Made by a program: the position numbers and the translations under genes
From: Heliopora coerulea
Taxonomy: Eukaryota; Cnidaria; Anthozoa; Scleralcyonacea; Helioporidae
Direction: 5' to 3'
Assembly: GCA_030142905.1 (NCBI GenBank)
Contig: JASJOG010000061.1
Coordinates: 1,302,001-1,366,000, forward strand
DNA: 64,000 nucleotides
The notes under the pieces: model-generated
What the model saw: only the letters and a program-made list of their open reading frames with translations
Databases searched by the model: none
What the model was told of the DNA's origin: nothing
Part shown: positions 20,486 to 31,648 of the stretch, in pieces
How positions within the stretch are numbered: the first letter of the stretch is position 1
How the letters are laid out: each line of letters opens with the position of its first letter

Positions 20486-23400
20486 AAGGTTTGTAGTGAC
20501 TTTCTTGCTGTGTCCTGATACAGAGCAACTGTGGCAAATTAACAAAGCATTCGTGCAACGATTAAGGGTTATGAAAGTGAAAATTGTTTCAGCCAAGTTT
20601 TAGAAATGGCGAATTGGTCAGTATCTTTAAGGTGATTAATATAGAGGATTTATTAGCATTGTCATGTTCTTTCATCATTTATTACTGAAATAACGGTAAT
20701 ACTTGTCAGTTTTATCAAAATCCTCTAAACTTAGTTCACGAGGATTTAGGGGGTTTTATGTATCGCAGCTATCAAAATCACTTAATCCTCGTTAAGAATC
20801 AATTTCCACTCGGCGTAAAAAGTCGGAGGAAAAAGAGTAGCAAGCGGAAAAGCTGACTTCAAGTCAATATTCCACTCGATATTTTGCATCAGCCAATGTT
20901 AGCCAATCTACTAAAAGAACGACATCGCCCGCGTGACTTTTTATACCCAGAGGAAATCAACCTCTAGGTAGTTCGGGCTAAGGCGTGATTTCCAGCAGAC
21001 GGATATTTTCCGCGTGGACAAAATTTTCTATTTATCTTACGAGTTTTTAAGTAAAACAAATTAGTAAAACAGAAAAAAACAAAAAAGAAATTCTCTAAGT
21101 GGTAAATGTGGACAGCTTATCTTACAATTGCTTATCTTGCATAATATGGTGGATAATTCACTATTCGACGAATAAAGTTTAAGTTCGGTTGTTCAAAGAA
21201 TGGACAAATACGGTCCAATCTTTGAGGCTTATCTCCTGGGGGTGGTGTCGGAGGGGAGCAGGAGGGCTGCAGCCGCCCTCGTCGGGATACCTTTGCTCAC
21301 CATTGAGAAAAATTAGTAATTCGTTGGGGAAAGAATTGGAAGAAAAAATCAGACTTCCGATTGTTTGCTTTTGTTTTCTTAGAACAGTGAAATATTAATA
21401 TATGTATTTCTTTCCCCTACCCATTAGTAAAAGAATTGCAAAACGACATTTCTTTAAAGGGGCGTAGGGAGTTGGACGTTTTTGACTTGAAGTTGCAAAA
21501 TGTGAAAATTAACCAAAAGTTCAAGAATTATATTATTGTTGGCTCAGTTTATTTTGTTATTTGGTGGTTGATAACTGACTTATTAACCTCATTAAGATAT
21601 TCATGTACTTTCTAACAAAATTTTGTCATTTCTGTATGTTTGTCGCGCGAGTTTAATACTTCTTTCTAAGCTTTAACAACCCTTAACGATGACATAAGTC
21701 GCTTATACACACTGATTTTGATAATCTATCGTTAAAACAGCTCAATCACGGTATATAACCTTTATTAAGGTGTTGACGGTTGGCTTCTGTCAGCTTCCCA
21801 TATCTGAGTTTGAGACCTAGTTTGATGTTCTCCCAATAATTAACCTAATTGAAACCTCAGGATTTGTATCATAAATTACATCATGGTAAATTCTTTGGAG
21901 GACTTTTTCACTTGTGACGTATCCTGAAACTCCCTCCTAACTCCTTCCTTTGCTTTAAAACATCACAACTCGTGGATAAAAATCGAACGCTTGTATTTAC
22001 AATGAAGTGATCTATATGACCGGCTGACAAAAGTTGGAGATGAAAAATTGCATTGACGGGTATAACCTGCTAAGTTGGTCGGTGGAGGAAGCTACGGGTT
22101 GAGACACGAGCCCCGCCTAAAATGATAGCCTTGGGCCACTTTTTGTCCACCAATATTCTTGGCAGATGTTCCAGTAAATGTTGTCGATCATGTTTGCTTT
22201 AGTATTCTCCCCTTCAATTGGTCGGTAATATCGAACGATACATCGTAAGGGTTGGGGTGGAGAACGGAGGGGGTGGCGATGGGGGAGAAGATGACGGCTT
22301 CTCCTACCCTCAAAGTCGACTTGTGAATTGTTCAAGTATTTGGCCTCCATTCCAACTGCGACTAACATCGCGTGTCCAACGCCATATTAGCGCAGAACTT
22401 ATTCTTTAATTTTTGATAATTTTGTTAAACTGACATTTTGCGTTTCCTCGTCACTGGTAGTCGGTCAGAATTTGCTAAACTGTCTGCTCATAATAAAATA
22501 CAGAAGTCTCTTCGCCGTTTTCAATGGAATGAGCCACATCTTCACACAAGTGATTGGCATTTGGCAACGGTATTCGTTTTACCAAGTTTCAAGAATTCGT
22601 CCTCAAGCTCCTCTCGATTGAAAGGGGTAGGTGAATGGGACTTAATGGTGACCGCAGGAGTAAATCCGTGCAGCATAATTGGGGGAGAATAGATATTCAA
22701 TCTCCAAGCCGCAAATTTTAATTTCATCTTGTTCTCGCGGACTCATCTCCAGCCTTCTCGGATGTCTCACACGAGAAGTTGCACCTGAACGTTTTCTTTC
22801 CGCCATTAGACGTATGGTGGAAAACTATGAGGCCCGACGCTAGCTTACCTGTGATAGGAGATCTGGAGCGTGGTTTTAAAGTAATGCGGTGTTGTTTTAT
22901 GGAGTGATTAGTTAGGATAAATTCTTGATTAATATTTGTAATATTAGATCAACGTATGAGACACTATCATTCCGATGAGCATATTTGTTTGAAATAGTGG
23001 CAGAAATTCGACTCGTAAAAACTATTGTCCAATATCAGTCATACTAACAGCGCGAGGCAAAAGTATTTTAAAGAATTATCTATAATGAATTTTATCAAGC
23101 AGGGACCGTGGAACGTTTTACAAAGTTGGGGGGGGGGGGGGGGGGAAAGGAAGACAAAACATCCAGGTGAAATATCAGCAGGGGAAATTAGTCAAATTCC
23201 TCTGCGCACTATGAAGACGTTTGTTCACCAGTTAGGTAATCACTTGTTAAACTGGAAAAAGAAGTAATGTCCTCCAAAAGGCGGGGAGGGGGCAGTTGCC
23301 CTCCAGCCACCCAGCTCCGTAGTCCCTACAAATACTTGACCATTAGCAATTTAATTACTTAATGGCAGTTCTGATTCAAGTGGTTTGTTCCTATTTCACT

Positions 23401-23495
23401 TTTTCTCTTTGTTTATCTCTTTTTTTGTCCTGTCGCATCTACGATTTCTTATTCATCTCCGGTTTGAATTACGTTTTTGGTCTATTTTTGTAGTA
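20486..23495. other. No gene recognised
   Basis: Mostly unique AT-rich DNA. A GC-richer patch at 21230-21290 and another at 23270-23320 look like hAT-type repeat scraps. A G run lies near 23130-23147. The minus-strand frame 22542-22727 reads protein-like but I cannot assign it. Confidence 0.4.
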
Positions 23496-23791
23496 CTGTA
23501 GAATTCCTATACTAACGGTTCCCTGAGAGTAGCGTCCTCTTAAAAGTAACGGCAAATTTGCGATTGTTATAAGATTTTCCGAAAGTAGCGGTCGTCGCGA
23601 AGGTAGCGCTCACAAAGGTAGCCTTCTCCTCGCAAAAGTACCGGCCAATTGGCTATCTTGCTATGTTGAAGGCAAAATCAAATAAGACAACAAAACTGAA
23701 AGATTCAGTTAGGGGTCGTCAAAGAAATGCCGTAATTGTTGAACGAAGTTTTTTAGGCCTTTCTTGAAGAAGCGCTCATATAAATACTATA

Positions 23792-24297
23792 CAGTGGTTA
23801 TTCAATTATCCGACCCCTCGTTTATCCGGACTTCAATTATCCGGCCTAACATCGGAACCTCGAGTTTGAAAACGAAAACTATACCTTGTGTCCAAAAAAA
23901 AACATAAATCACCGCGCCGCACATCATTCTTGCTGCGCCATTAAGATTTTGTGCAGATTTGATTTACGGAATGGATTCAAGCAAGCAAAAGCGAAAGCGA
24001 GTTGTCCTCACAATTGAGGACAAAGTCGAAATATGTGACATGGTGGAAAAGAAAATTCCTCGCTCCGAAATCATGGCCAAATTTAACATAGGAAAGTCGA
24101 CCGTCGGAAATTCACGCCTTTTTCCGCCCAAAATAACTTTGTTTTTGTAATTATACTTTTTGACAAGGCAGAGAAAAAACTTTTTTACAGTGCTAGTGGG
24201 TGTTTTATTATGTTTTCGATTATCCGGATTTTTTGATTATCCGGACATTTTTCAGATTCCCCTGTACCACACCGGCCGGATAATTGAATAACCACTG
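23792..24297 (+). mobile_element. Tigger/pogo-type element, internally deleted, 506 bp
   Basis: Ends CAGTGGTTATTCAATTATCC and the exact inverse GGATAATTGAATAACCACTG, with TA at 23790-23791 and 24298-24299. ATTATCCGG repeats recur subterminally at both ends. It keeps only the start of the transposase gene, so it is a deletion derivative of a longer autonomous element. Confidence 0.9.
23971..24150 (+). pseudogene. Tigger/CENP-B-type transposase N-terminus
   Basis: From the ATG at 23971 the frame reads MDSSKQKRKRVVLTIEDKVE, then MVEKKIPRSEIMAKFNIGKS and TV, and shortly after runs into unrelated sequence ending at 24148-24150. A basic N-terminus followed by L-T-x-x-x-K-x-x-I and a helix-turn-helix ending F-x-I-G-K-S-T-V is the first DNA-binding helix-turn-helix of CENP-B/Tigger/pogo transposases. 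Everything after it, including the second DNA-binding domain and the DDE core, is missing because of the internal deletion. The extra codons upstream of the ATG (TTG at 23959) are not needed. Confidence 0.75.
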
Positions 24298-24562
24298 TAA
24301 ATACTTTTGGAAAGTAATCCTTCAATAATAAAAAGTGGCATGGCCGTTTTAAAAACCATCCAATTAATAATGAAACAAACATCATGCTAAATCAGTTCCG
24401 AGCCAAACTACACGTTTTTTTTTCGCGATAAATGCATGGAGATTTGCGCGATTGCCTTTGAGCGGGTTTTAGCCATCCAAAAATAGCGATCCCCCCAAAT
24501 AACTGCCTCGATGGTTTCTTAATCCAAAAGGAACGGGCGTCGTTACTTTTGGAATTCAACAG

Positions 24563-25461
24563 TAGTCTGTTATACTTATTCTGTTATAATTATTTCACTT
24601 ACATAGTACTCGCAACGTTAACAAATTCTATTGAAATGTCCTCCCTCGATTTGTTTTTTGGTTCTTTCCAAAGTATTTTCGCTGGCCCATATTCATCACC
24701 CGACAAATATACACCCCTCTTCACAGCTACATTGGTGACTGATTAACTACCCTTAATTGTCATACCTTAACAAAATGTACTGTTAAAACACTTGTGGATC
24801 AGTGGTTTAAAATCCGGATATTTCTGTGGTGGCCAATGAGATATTCCCTGCCGTTGGGGCTAAGGTCCCGGATAGGGTGCCAAACTACTGAGGTCAGTGG
24901 AAATTTTTGAAAATCCAAGGTCATTGGAAAGACATTTTGGGTATTCTATATATTTTTCTGAAATATCTCTCTACACAACAACTAAAGTAACACCTTTTCG
25001 AAAGATTTTCTGTGAGAAATGATTAATTTTTCATTCATGGGGAAGAAGTTTACCCCCAACACAAGACCTGTAGCCTCACTACCACCCCTGCCTCCTCTCG
25101 CAGGACGGTTTATCCAATGGATCTAGCCCAGCGGGTAGACAGCGCAATCTGTTCTTTGAACAACCAATCTTAAAATTTCTTAACTTTTTTATCAATTGAA
25201 TCGCGTGCTATTGGCCATATGGCGTAATTCCAGAGTGAAGTTGAAATTGGTACTTTTTAATCCCCGCGTATAGGTACGATTTAATCTATTTAAATTCCAT
25301 GCATGAAAAGATTTCAATAGATTTTAAAAAAAAATTTGAACAGACAGAATAATTTAAAATTTGTTTTGAAAATTCAGAGGTGAAAGAGTTAAAGAATGAA
25401 TAGCTGTGTTCACTACATAGACATAGGAAGCGGGGAACCATGGGGGCATGTCCTCCTACAA
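24563..25461. other. No gene recognised
   Basis: Spacer between the nested TA elements and the hAT transposon. The plus frame at 24549-24746 is not recognisable. Confidence 0.5.
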
Positions 25462-27940
25462 CACATATGTCAAACTCAGGCCCGCGGGATAATTATATTT
25501 GGCCCGCGAGATCACATCAAATGTGCATTAGAGAAGGCGCGCCGCATGCACCGCTAATACTACAAATCCCAGAATGCTTTTCTAGTATGTTGGCGCGCAG
25601 TCAAGACCGCCAAGCGCTTTTCCTTTTCTGTTGACAGTCATTAACAACCATACTACCAGTCACCCCGGGCAAATTAATTTCACCCCTTTACAAAAATGGC
25701 CAAAAGAAAGATGGACAACAGGAGCTTTCAAGAAAGGTCGGAGGCAGATTATCTGTTCACGAATATAAAGGACAGACCTGTTTGTCTTGTGTGCGGAGCC
25801 AACGTGGCTGTAACGAAAGAATATAACATAAGAAGACACTATGAAACGAAACACCATGAGAAGTACAAGGATCTGGACGTAAAGCAGAAGCTCCAGAAGG
25901 TGGAGGAGATGAAAAGAAGTCTGGTTTCCCGGCAGACTATGTTCGTGAAAGCAAAATCAAAAGGTGAGGCTGCTGTAAAGGCTAGCTTTATTGTGGCAGC
26001 AGAGATTGCAAAATCAGCCCGGCCCTTTACTGAGGGAGAGTTTGTCAAAAAGTGCTTGGTCAAAGTTTGCGACATCGTGTGCCCAGATAAAAGGCAAGAA
26101 TTTTTAAATGTGAACCTGAGCAGAAACACCGTGGCTGAGCGTGTGCATGTGAGCTTTCCACCAATCCACACGAACAACTGATAAAAAAGGGGAAAGATTT
26201 TATTGCATACTCCCTTGCTGTGGATGAGAGCAGCGACATGTCTGATACTGCCCAGCTGTCAATCTTCATCCGTGGAGTAGACTCAAGCCTGTGCGTTACA
26301 GAGGAACTTTTAGGATTAAAATTCATGCATGGCACAACCACAGGAAAAGATATCTTTGAAGAGGAATCCAAAAATGTAAATGAAATGAAACTGCCTTGGA
26401 GTAAACTTGTGGGACTGACAACAGATGGTGCGCCCGCGATGTGCGGTCAAAAGAGTGGATTGGACGGCAGGATTCGGGAGAAGATGCGGGAGGAACATGC
26501 AGGTGAGCTTACAGTTTATCACTGCATCATACACCAGGAAGCATTGTGTGGCAAAGCCCTGCAAATGGAACATGTTATGATCACCATAACACGAGTAGTT
26601 AACTTCATAAGAGCCAAAGGTTTGAATCATCGCCAGCTCAAGTCTTTTCTGGAGGAGTTTGAGTCGGAATACAGAGATGTGCCCTATCACACAGAGGTGA
26701 GATGGCTAAGCCGAGGAAAAGTACTGAACAGATGTTTTGAGCTACGTGAGGAAATCTGTCAGTTCATGGAAAGCAAAGGGAAAGACACAACAGAGCTCAG
26801 GGATAAAAAGTTTCTGTGTGAGCTGGCATTTCTGTGTGACATTCTGAGCCATCTCGATGTGCTTAACCTGCAGCTTCAGGGGCAGGGCCGCGTCATGACG
26901 AACATGTACGCTGCAGTGAGGACCTTTAAAACTAAGTTGTGTCTGTGGAAGACATAGATGCTGCAAAGAAACTCGGGCCATTTTCCACGTTGCCAAACCA
27001 TGAAAGAGCAAATTTCTCCTGTCGTGCTGCCTAGCGCACAGTTTGCTAAAAAAATCAACGTACTCAGCACCGAGTTTACCCGGCGATTTGCTAACTTTGA
27101 AGCCCAGAAACGTAGATTTGAACTACTCAGTAATCCGTTTGCGATTGACGTGGAAAGCGCACCTACCAACCTCCAAATGGAGCTAATTGAACTCCAGTGT
27201 AGTGACACGCTCAAATCAAAGAATGACTCTGTGGGTGCTGCGCAGTTTCCATGTTTCATTCCCGACGCAGTGCCCCAACCACGTACTAAAGCTGCTCAAA
27301 TGCTCTCTATGTTCGGCAGCACATATCTATGTGAACAACTGTTCTCTATGATGAAGATGAACAAAACACCACACAGGAGTCGACTCACTGATGAACACCT
27401 TCACTCCATCTTAAGGATTTCCTCAGCTCAGAGCCTGAACCCAGACATTGATGAACTTGCATCTAAGAAAAGATGCCAGGTATCTGGCTCAGACCAATGT
27501 GCAGAGTAAATCAGAGTGTAGCAAACTGAGCTTGAATATTTTCTTTATGCACTTTTACTACTCCAAGGTATGGACTGTTAATAGTTGAAAAGTTGGATTT
27601 TTATTGAATGTAATTATTATTTTTGGTTGTTTTGTTGTTGGCTTTGATAAAAAGATTTACTTTAAAAAGGAACTTGAAAGGATGCAGAGAGAGACATAAT
27701 TTATTTTATTTATTAAAATAAAAAATGAATACCACTGATATGTCTTTTATTTCAAATTTAATTTCTCATGTGTTTGTTCCAGATTCTGTGTTTAAGCAAA
27801 ACTAAAGTTTGTTTCTATATAAAAAGGTTAAACATTACATATCAGTTGCAATTAATTTTTCAATAAATATTGAGTTTGGCCCGTGACTCTATCTCAGTTT
27901 TTAACTTTGGCCCACTGTGAATTTGAGTTTGACACCCCTG
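25462..27940 (+). mobile_element. Charlie-type hAT transposon, nearly full length
   Basis: The right end reverse complements to CAGGGGTGTCAAACTCAAAT and the left end reads CACATATGTCAAACTCAGGC, so 11 terminal bases in common are clear, with decay at the very tip of the left end. Candidate 8-bp target duplication TCCTACAA (25454-25461) and TCTTAGAC (27941-27948), 5 of 8 identical. GGCCCGCGGG and TTTGGCCC motifs follow the ends. About 2.48 kb with one transposase gene, the usual size for such elements. Confidence 0.8.
25696..27509 (+). pseudogene. hAT transposase (BED finger, GTF2IRD2/ZBED-like), broken
   Basis: The first frame (25696-26181) starts MAKRKMDNRSFQERSEADYL and has a BED-like zinc finger, C-L-V-C then H-Y-E-T-K-H at about residues 34-55. 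The second frame (26220-26957) contains LAVDESSDMSDTAQLSIF, LTTDGAPAMCG, the YHCIIHQEALCGK motif and TEVRWLSRGKVL, which are hAT core signatures (DE..D, TDGAPAM, C-x-x-H, RW). The third frame (26958-27509) ends with the dimerisation region (TYLCEQLFSMMKMNKTPHRS). The second and third frames are in phase, separated only by a TAG at 26955. The first is out of phase; the true reading changes near 26145. The resemblance to human GTF2IRD2's transposase-derived part is from memory. It binds transposon ends and cuts DNA when intact; here it is dead. Confidence 0.85.
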
Positions 27941-27948
27941 TCTTAGAC

Positions 27949-28600
27949 GAACTGTCCTGATCGTGAGCTGTTCCCTTTTGGATATGTCACTGGTGGACAA
28001 ATCAAATGAATTTCTTCTGGAAAAATCATTCTAAACGCTAGTATCAACTAAAGCGTGTGTACAATAAGGTTGCCAACTCACTTCACGACCGATTTTTCTT
28101 TATCCTTGATCTATTTAAAACGCATGACGTCAGGAACCCAATTAAGTGGTGGGAGGTAATGGGAGAAATTGTTGAGACATCTTTACGTGCTACGAAGCAA
28201 ATATAATGTTTTCATCAAGAAGATTAGGCTTTTTTGACATACAAGTAAAAAAAAAGTTGATTTATGGACAGTTTTCTTGGCTATTAGACAACAACATTTT
28301 CATGACGCTCCCTATCGCAAATGCGATTCAGGGGGAAATATTTTCCTAACTTTCACCCACTTTTAAAAGCCTTAATTGCAACCCTGCATGACCGTGTTGT
28401 CTCGTATTTCTGGAATAATTCTTTCAGGTTCTGCTGTTAGTTAACCAGGCGTTGACTAGGCTATCATAGAGAGATTACGAATGCCCTGGACAGTTATTTC
28501 ATTTTCTGAAGTCGTGGATGGGTTCTCTGGTAGATTCGAAGCATATGTTCGAAGGTGAATGCATAGACAAAGATAGGCGCTTATGTAATGTAGATAATAT
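27949..28600. other. No gene recognised
   Basis: AT-rich spacer; nothing recognisable on either strand. Confidence 0.5.
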
Positions 28601-28609
28601 TTTATGAGG

Positions 28610-28720
28610 GTAAAGGACTAGAACGTTCTTTTTATTTACAAATATTAAAGCCAACGTTTCGACGTTGGCTGAATGTCATTATCAAATCAAATCTTAGATT
28701 AAGTAAAGCATAATACTGAA
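28610..28720 (-). repeat. Penelope-like terminal scrap
   Basis: Minus strand contains GATAATGACATTCAGCCAAC, then GTCGAAACGTTGGC, and a poly-A-rich stretch with GAACGTTCT. It resembles the terminal segments of Penelope-like or related repeats and has a perfect CCAACG-CGTTGG hairpin. No second arm and no coding part found. Confidence 0.35.
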
Positions 28721-29600
28721 TTAAAATAATAGGTCATAGTCATAGTTTCGCTTAAGCACTACAAATTACAAGATATTAAATTGAAAGTTTGGGATCATAA
28801 ATCTCGTGGACTGACAAAAGCATCAGCATTAACTCATTCACTGAGGGAGCTCTTCTTTCGACAAGTACAATTATCTGGAGTTAGCTAGAGAAAATTTATA
28901 AAAGTCCTATGCACCAGGGAAAGAGTTAGAAAAAGATTAACTCTTTCGCAGCAGGGTAAGAATTTTATTACTTTACTCGGGATAACGCCAAACGATTTTA
29001 CTCATTAAAGGGGTTGCGGTCGCCGGCAAAGAGTTAGCCAAAAGACGAAATAATAACGCTCTTACAATTGCTTGCGGCACGCTACTGGCTGAGAAATCAC
29101 ACTAAGTATCTGCTATCAATTTAGCCAGTCGTCTCCACACGTCACATGCTGTTACTTGTCAGTTGCTGATTTATTTCCCACTAAATTATGAGATTTTTTA
29201 AGGCGTATGGCCCCGCACCTGTACGTTTTGTTCCCTCGTTACAGTTGTTACCCCCCTCGGTCAAGGATGTACTGGCACGACCCCATGGAAGTCAACAAAG
29301 GCGTTTGTTAGAGGATCCATACGTTTCAATTTTTGAGCCTTTAATCAGATACATCAACCATTCTATCAAATACAAGGCTGATTGAGTCGATTCATTTTTC
29401 ATTCTTATTTTCGTCCTTCAAGTTATTAAATTATCAAGGGTGTGTAGTTCCGCTCACTCTGGTGTAACCCCCTTGTTGGTGACCTTAGTCCCTCCATTGG
29501 GGAATTCCTGGGGCCACCCATGTCCACAGCAGCTGTAGAAGTATATTATTACCTATGGAAAAGATGTTTAACTCCATCGATCAGTGGCTCTTCAAATATT
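28721..29600. other. No gene recognised
   Basis: The plus-strand open frame at 29188-29385 is not recognisable. Around 29460-29520 the sequence becomes GC-richer, possibly repeat-derived. Confidence 0.4.
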
Positions 29601-29606
29601 GTTGAC

Positions 29607-29742
29607 AATTTCAGTGTCCATTGCTAGCTGTGAGAGGTCATTTGGAAAGGTAAAACTGATTTTGACTTACGTCGGCTCATCAATCGGACAAGGTCGGCTT
29701 AGTGCTTTGGCTCAGTTAAGCATCGAGAGAGGAACACTGTAA
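29607..29742 (+). pseudogene. hAT transposase C-terminal fragment
   Basis: A frame too short for usual ORF limits reads SVSIASCERSFGKVKLILTY, then SSIGQGRLSALAQLSIERGT and a TAA. The pattern S-x-A-x-x-E-R-S-F-S/G-x-L-K, R-L-x-x-L-A-x-L-S-I-E is the hAT C-terminal dimerisation domain of the sort found in zinc-finger MYM-like hAT transposases. Downstream sequence ends in CACTACACCACTG at 29938, whose reverse complement CAGTGGTGTAGTG resembles hAT terminal repeats, so the fragment keeps its 3' end. The rest of the gene is gone or unrecognisable. Confidence 0.7.
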
Positions 29743-30391
29743 CTCCTAATTTTTGAAGGTGTGTTTGAAAAATGAGCAACTTTAAGAGACAGAGAGATTA
29801 ATTTTTAAGTATATATTCCATAAATAAACTATGCACTTTCATTGAAAGTATTTTGTAATTTTTCAAGTTGGCAATGGGGGAGGGGGCACCACAAGTTATG
29901 CTTGCCCCAGGGCGCAACTAAGACTCACTACACCACTGGAGAAACGCTCTTTTGACTCGTGTTTTTGACGTGAAATCAATAATTTTGCTATGAATTATGA
30001 AAATGAAATTAAAATGTCAGAGATATCACGGCAAATGTCCTCGTTACAGTTCGCATATACGTGACATATTGAGTATTACATGGCTCTTTATCTACAGAAG
30101 AGTGAAGTTGTTACGTTGATAAGTTGGCCTTGCACTCGGACAGGAATACGGAGTCTAATTGATTGGATTTAGACATAGATTTGGACTCGGATTTGATGGA
30201 TTTGACTACAACACTGCCGGAAAGCTCAGATCGGCTATCTTGCATCAGCACTTTATTTCATTCATTTTATAGTACTGAGAATAGTTTCCCCATATTAGAA
30301 TGCAAAGTACTTGATAAACAATTAAAGGTCAAAATTGAAAAATATGAAATATAAGAAATCTTTGATCTATTAGAAAAAATGACAATTGACA

Positions 30392-30853
30392 TCAATTACC
30401 TGCTGCTTCTGCAGCACGTTGCATAAGATAATTGGCTACCGAGGTATCTCTATTCTGTGATGCGAGATCAAGTGGAGTATCACCTTTGTAATTAGCTGAT
30501 GTGAAGTCACTTCCTTTGTTGATTAGTAATTGTACGGTATCTAGATGACTCTCCTGGCAGGCATAGTGAATAGGCAACCAACCATCCTCATTTCTAGAGT
30601 TAACTTCAACACCACGTTCGATAAGGTAATCAGCAACTGAGGTATGTCCGTTATATGATGCAAGGTGAAGCGGAGTATCACCATTGTGATACTCCATTGT
30701 GATTTTAGCTTTGAGTTTTCCCTGCTTTCCGACCATGCGTCTTACCGTTTTTAACTCCGACCATCCTCTCCGCTCTTCAATGTCTGCGCCATTCTCAACT
30801 GCTGCTTTAACGCCATCTAAATCTCCTTTCCTTGCTGCAGCCCAAACAGACAT
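30392..30853 (-). CDS. Ankyrin-repeat protein, first coding exon(s)
   Basis: From the ATG at 30853 the frame reads MSVWAAARKGDLDGVKAAVE then NGADIEE (first ankyrin repeat). An insert of about 30 residues follows, then three repeats, each with D-T-P-L-H-L-A or equivalent: NGDTPLHLASYNGHTSVADY, DGWLPIHYACQESHLDTVQL and KGDTPLDLASQNRDTSVANY. The region before the ATG has TTTCAAATAG, a possible splice acceptor. The C-terminal end GCAG-GTAATT at about 30396 may be a splice donor, so the stop at 30392 may be intronic and the gene may continue to lower coordinates. Ankyrin repeats bind other proteins; the specific role is unknown. This is the best intact coding exon in the window outside transposons. 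Confidence 0.7.
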   Translation of the reverse strand: MSVWAAARKGDLDGVKAAVENGADIEERRGWSELKTVRRMVGKQGKLKAKITMEYHNGDTPLHLASYNGHTSVADYLIERGVEVNSRNEDGWLPIHYACQESHLDTVQLLINKGSDFTSANYKGDTPLDLASQNRDTSVANYLMQRAAEAAGN

Positions 30854-31127
30854 TTTCCTATTTGAAACATACGCATTCACATTTAAAAAATTGAAGCCCG
30901 GTCTCTGCTCCCACTTACCCCCCTTAACGGCTGCAGAGTCCCACCCTGCACCAGTCCACCTGCACGGGGTCTCCGATAGTACTGTACATTCCTTTCACAT
31001 TTTTCTACATCCGAGAATCTCCGCTCTTTCAACGTGGGAGTCCCAACTTTTAATTTAACATCAGTTATGAATATAGGTATGATAATTTTAAATTATTCAT
31101 GTTAATTGTTGTTCATTAATCATTTTT

Positions 31128-31192
31128 TGTATTTATTATTATTGTCTTACTATTATCATTACTATTATTATTATTATCATTATTATTATTTT
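31128..31192. repeat. (ATT)n microsatellite
   Basis: TATTATTATT units with occasional ATC, upstream of the ankyrin gene start. Confidence 0.8.
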
Positions 31193-31648
31193 GTCCATTA
31201 GGAATGTGCCACAAGACACAACAATATTTCCAATCCAAGGTTCCTGATAGGCTGTCTTCTAATCAGAAAATAAGTTTCATTGCACACCATTTTCAGCTAA
31301 AATTTTTAACTTTACTTCTTCGTATCATAAATCCAGAAGCTTCTCATGCGTTGCTCCTGCAGACTGCACTTTCCTTATTGTAAACTTCAACTAAATTCCT
31401 CCACGTAACCATTTTATCTGAATTACTACTAAATTACACACCTCAAACAACTCGTTATTGGACTATGGGTAACAGTCGTCCATTGGCAAACGTCTTTCTA
31501 CTTATATGATTCAACGTGCTTGAGAGTCGAGAAAGCCAAGCACTTTCAGCAACGTAATCCCTCCAAGAGGAATGAGGTAACGTAAACGTCTGATTAACGT
31601 TCAAAAGATCAGCTAAATTGACTTTTATAAATCTACCTTTATATAATC

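Larger units (their letters stand above)
23496..24562. mobile_element. Candidate TA-flanked element containing the nested Tigger remnant
   Basis: Left end CTGTAGAATTCC, right end reverse complemented CTGTTGAATTCC, TA on each side (23494-23495, 24563-24564). The inner sequence of both ends contains GTAGCG or GTAACGACGC motifs. Only about 12 bp of terminal repeat match well, so the outer element is less certain than the inner one. Confidence 0.45.

Noticed and set aside
22117..22727. Protein-like open frames on both strands
   Set aside because: No recognisable motif or splice structure; cannot be supported as a gene.
23125..23150. G run near 23130-23147 as a quadruplex regulatory site
   Set aside because: A homopolymer with no linked promoter or gene; cannot be supported.
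26060..27259. Several long minus-strand open frames opposite the hAT transposase
   Set aside because: Shadows of the plus-strand gene; the plus strand has domain motifs, the minus strand none.
30163..30354. Plus-strand frame MDLDIDLDSDLMDL...
   Set aside because: Driven by a short GGATTTGGA-like repeat; no domain or splice support.
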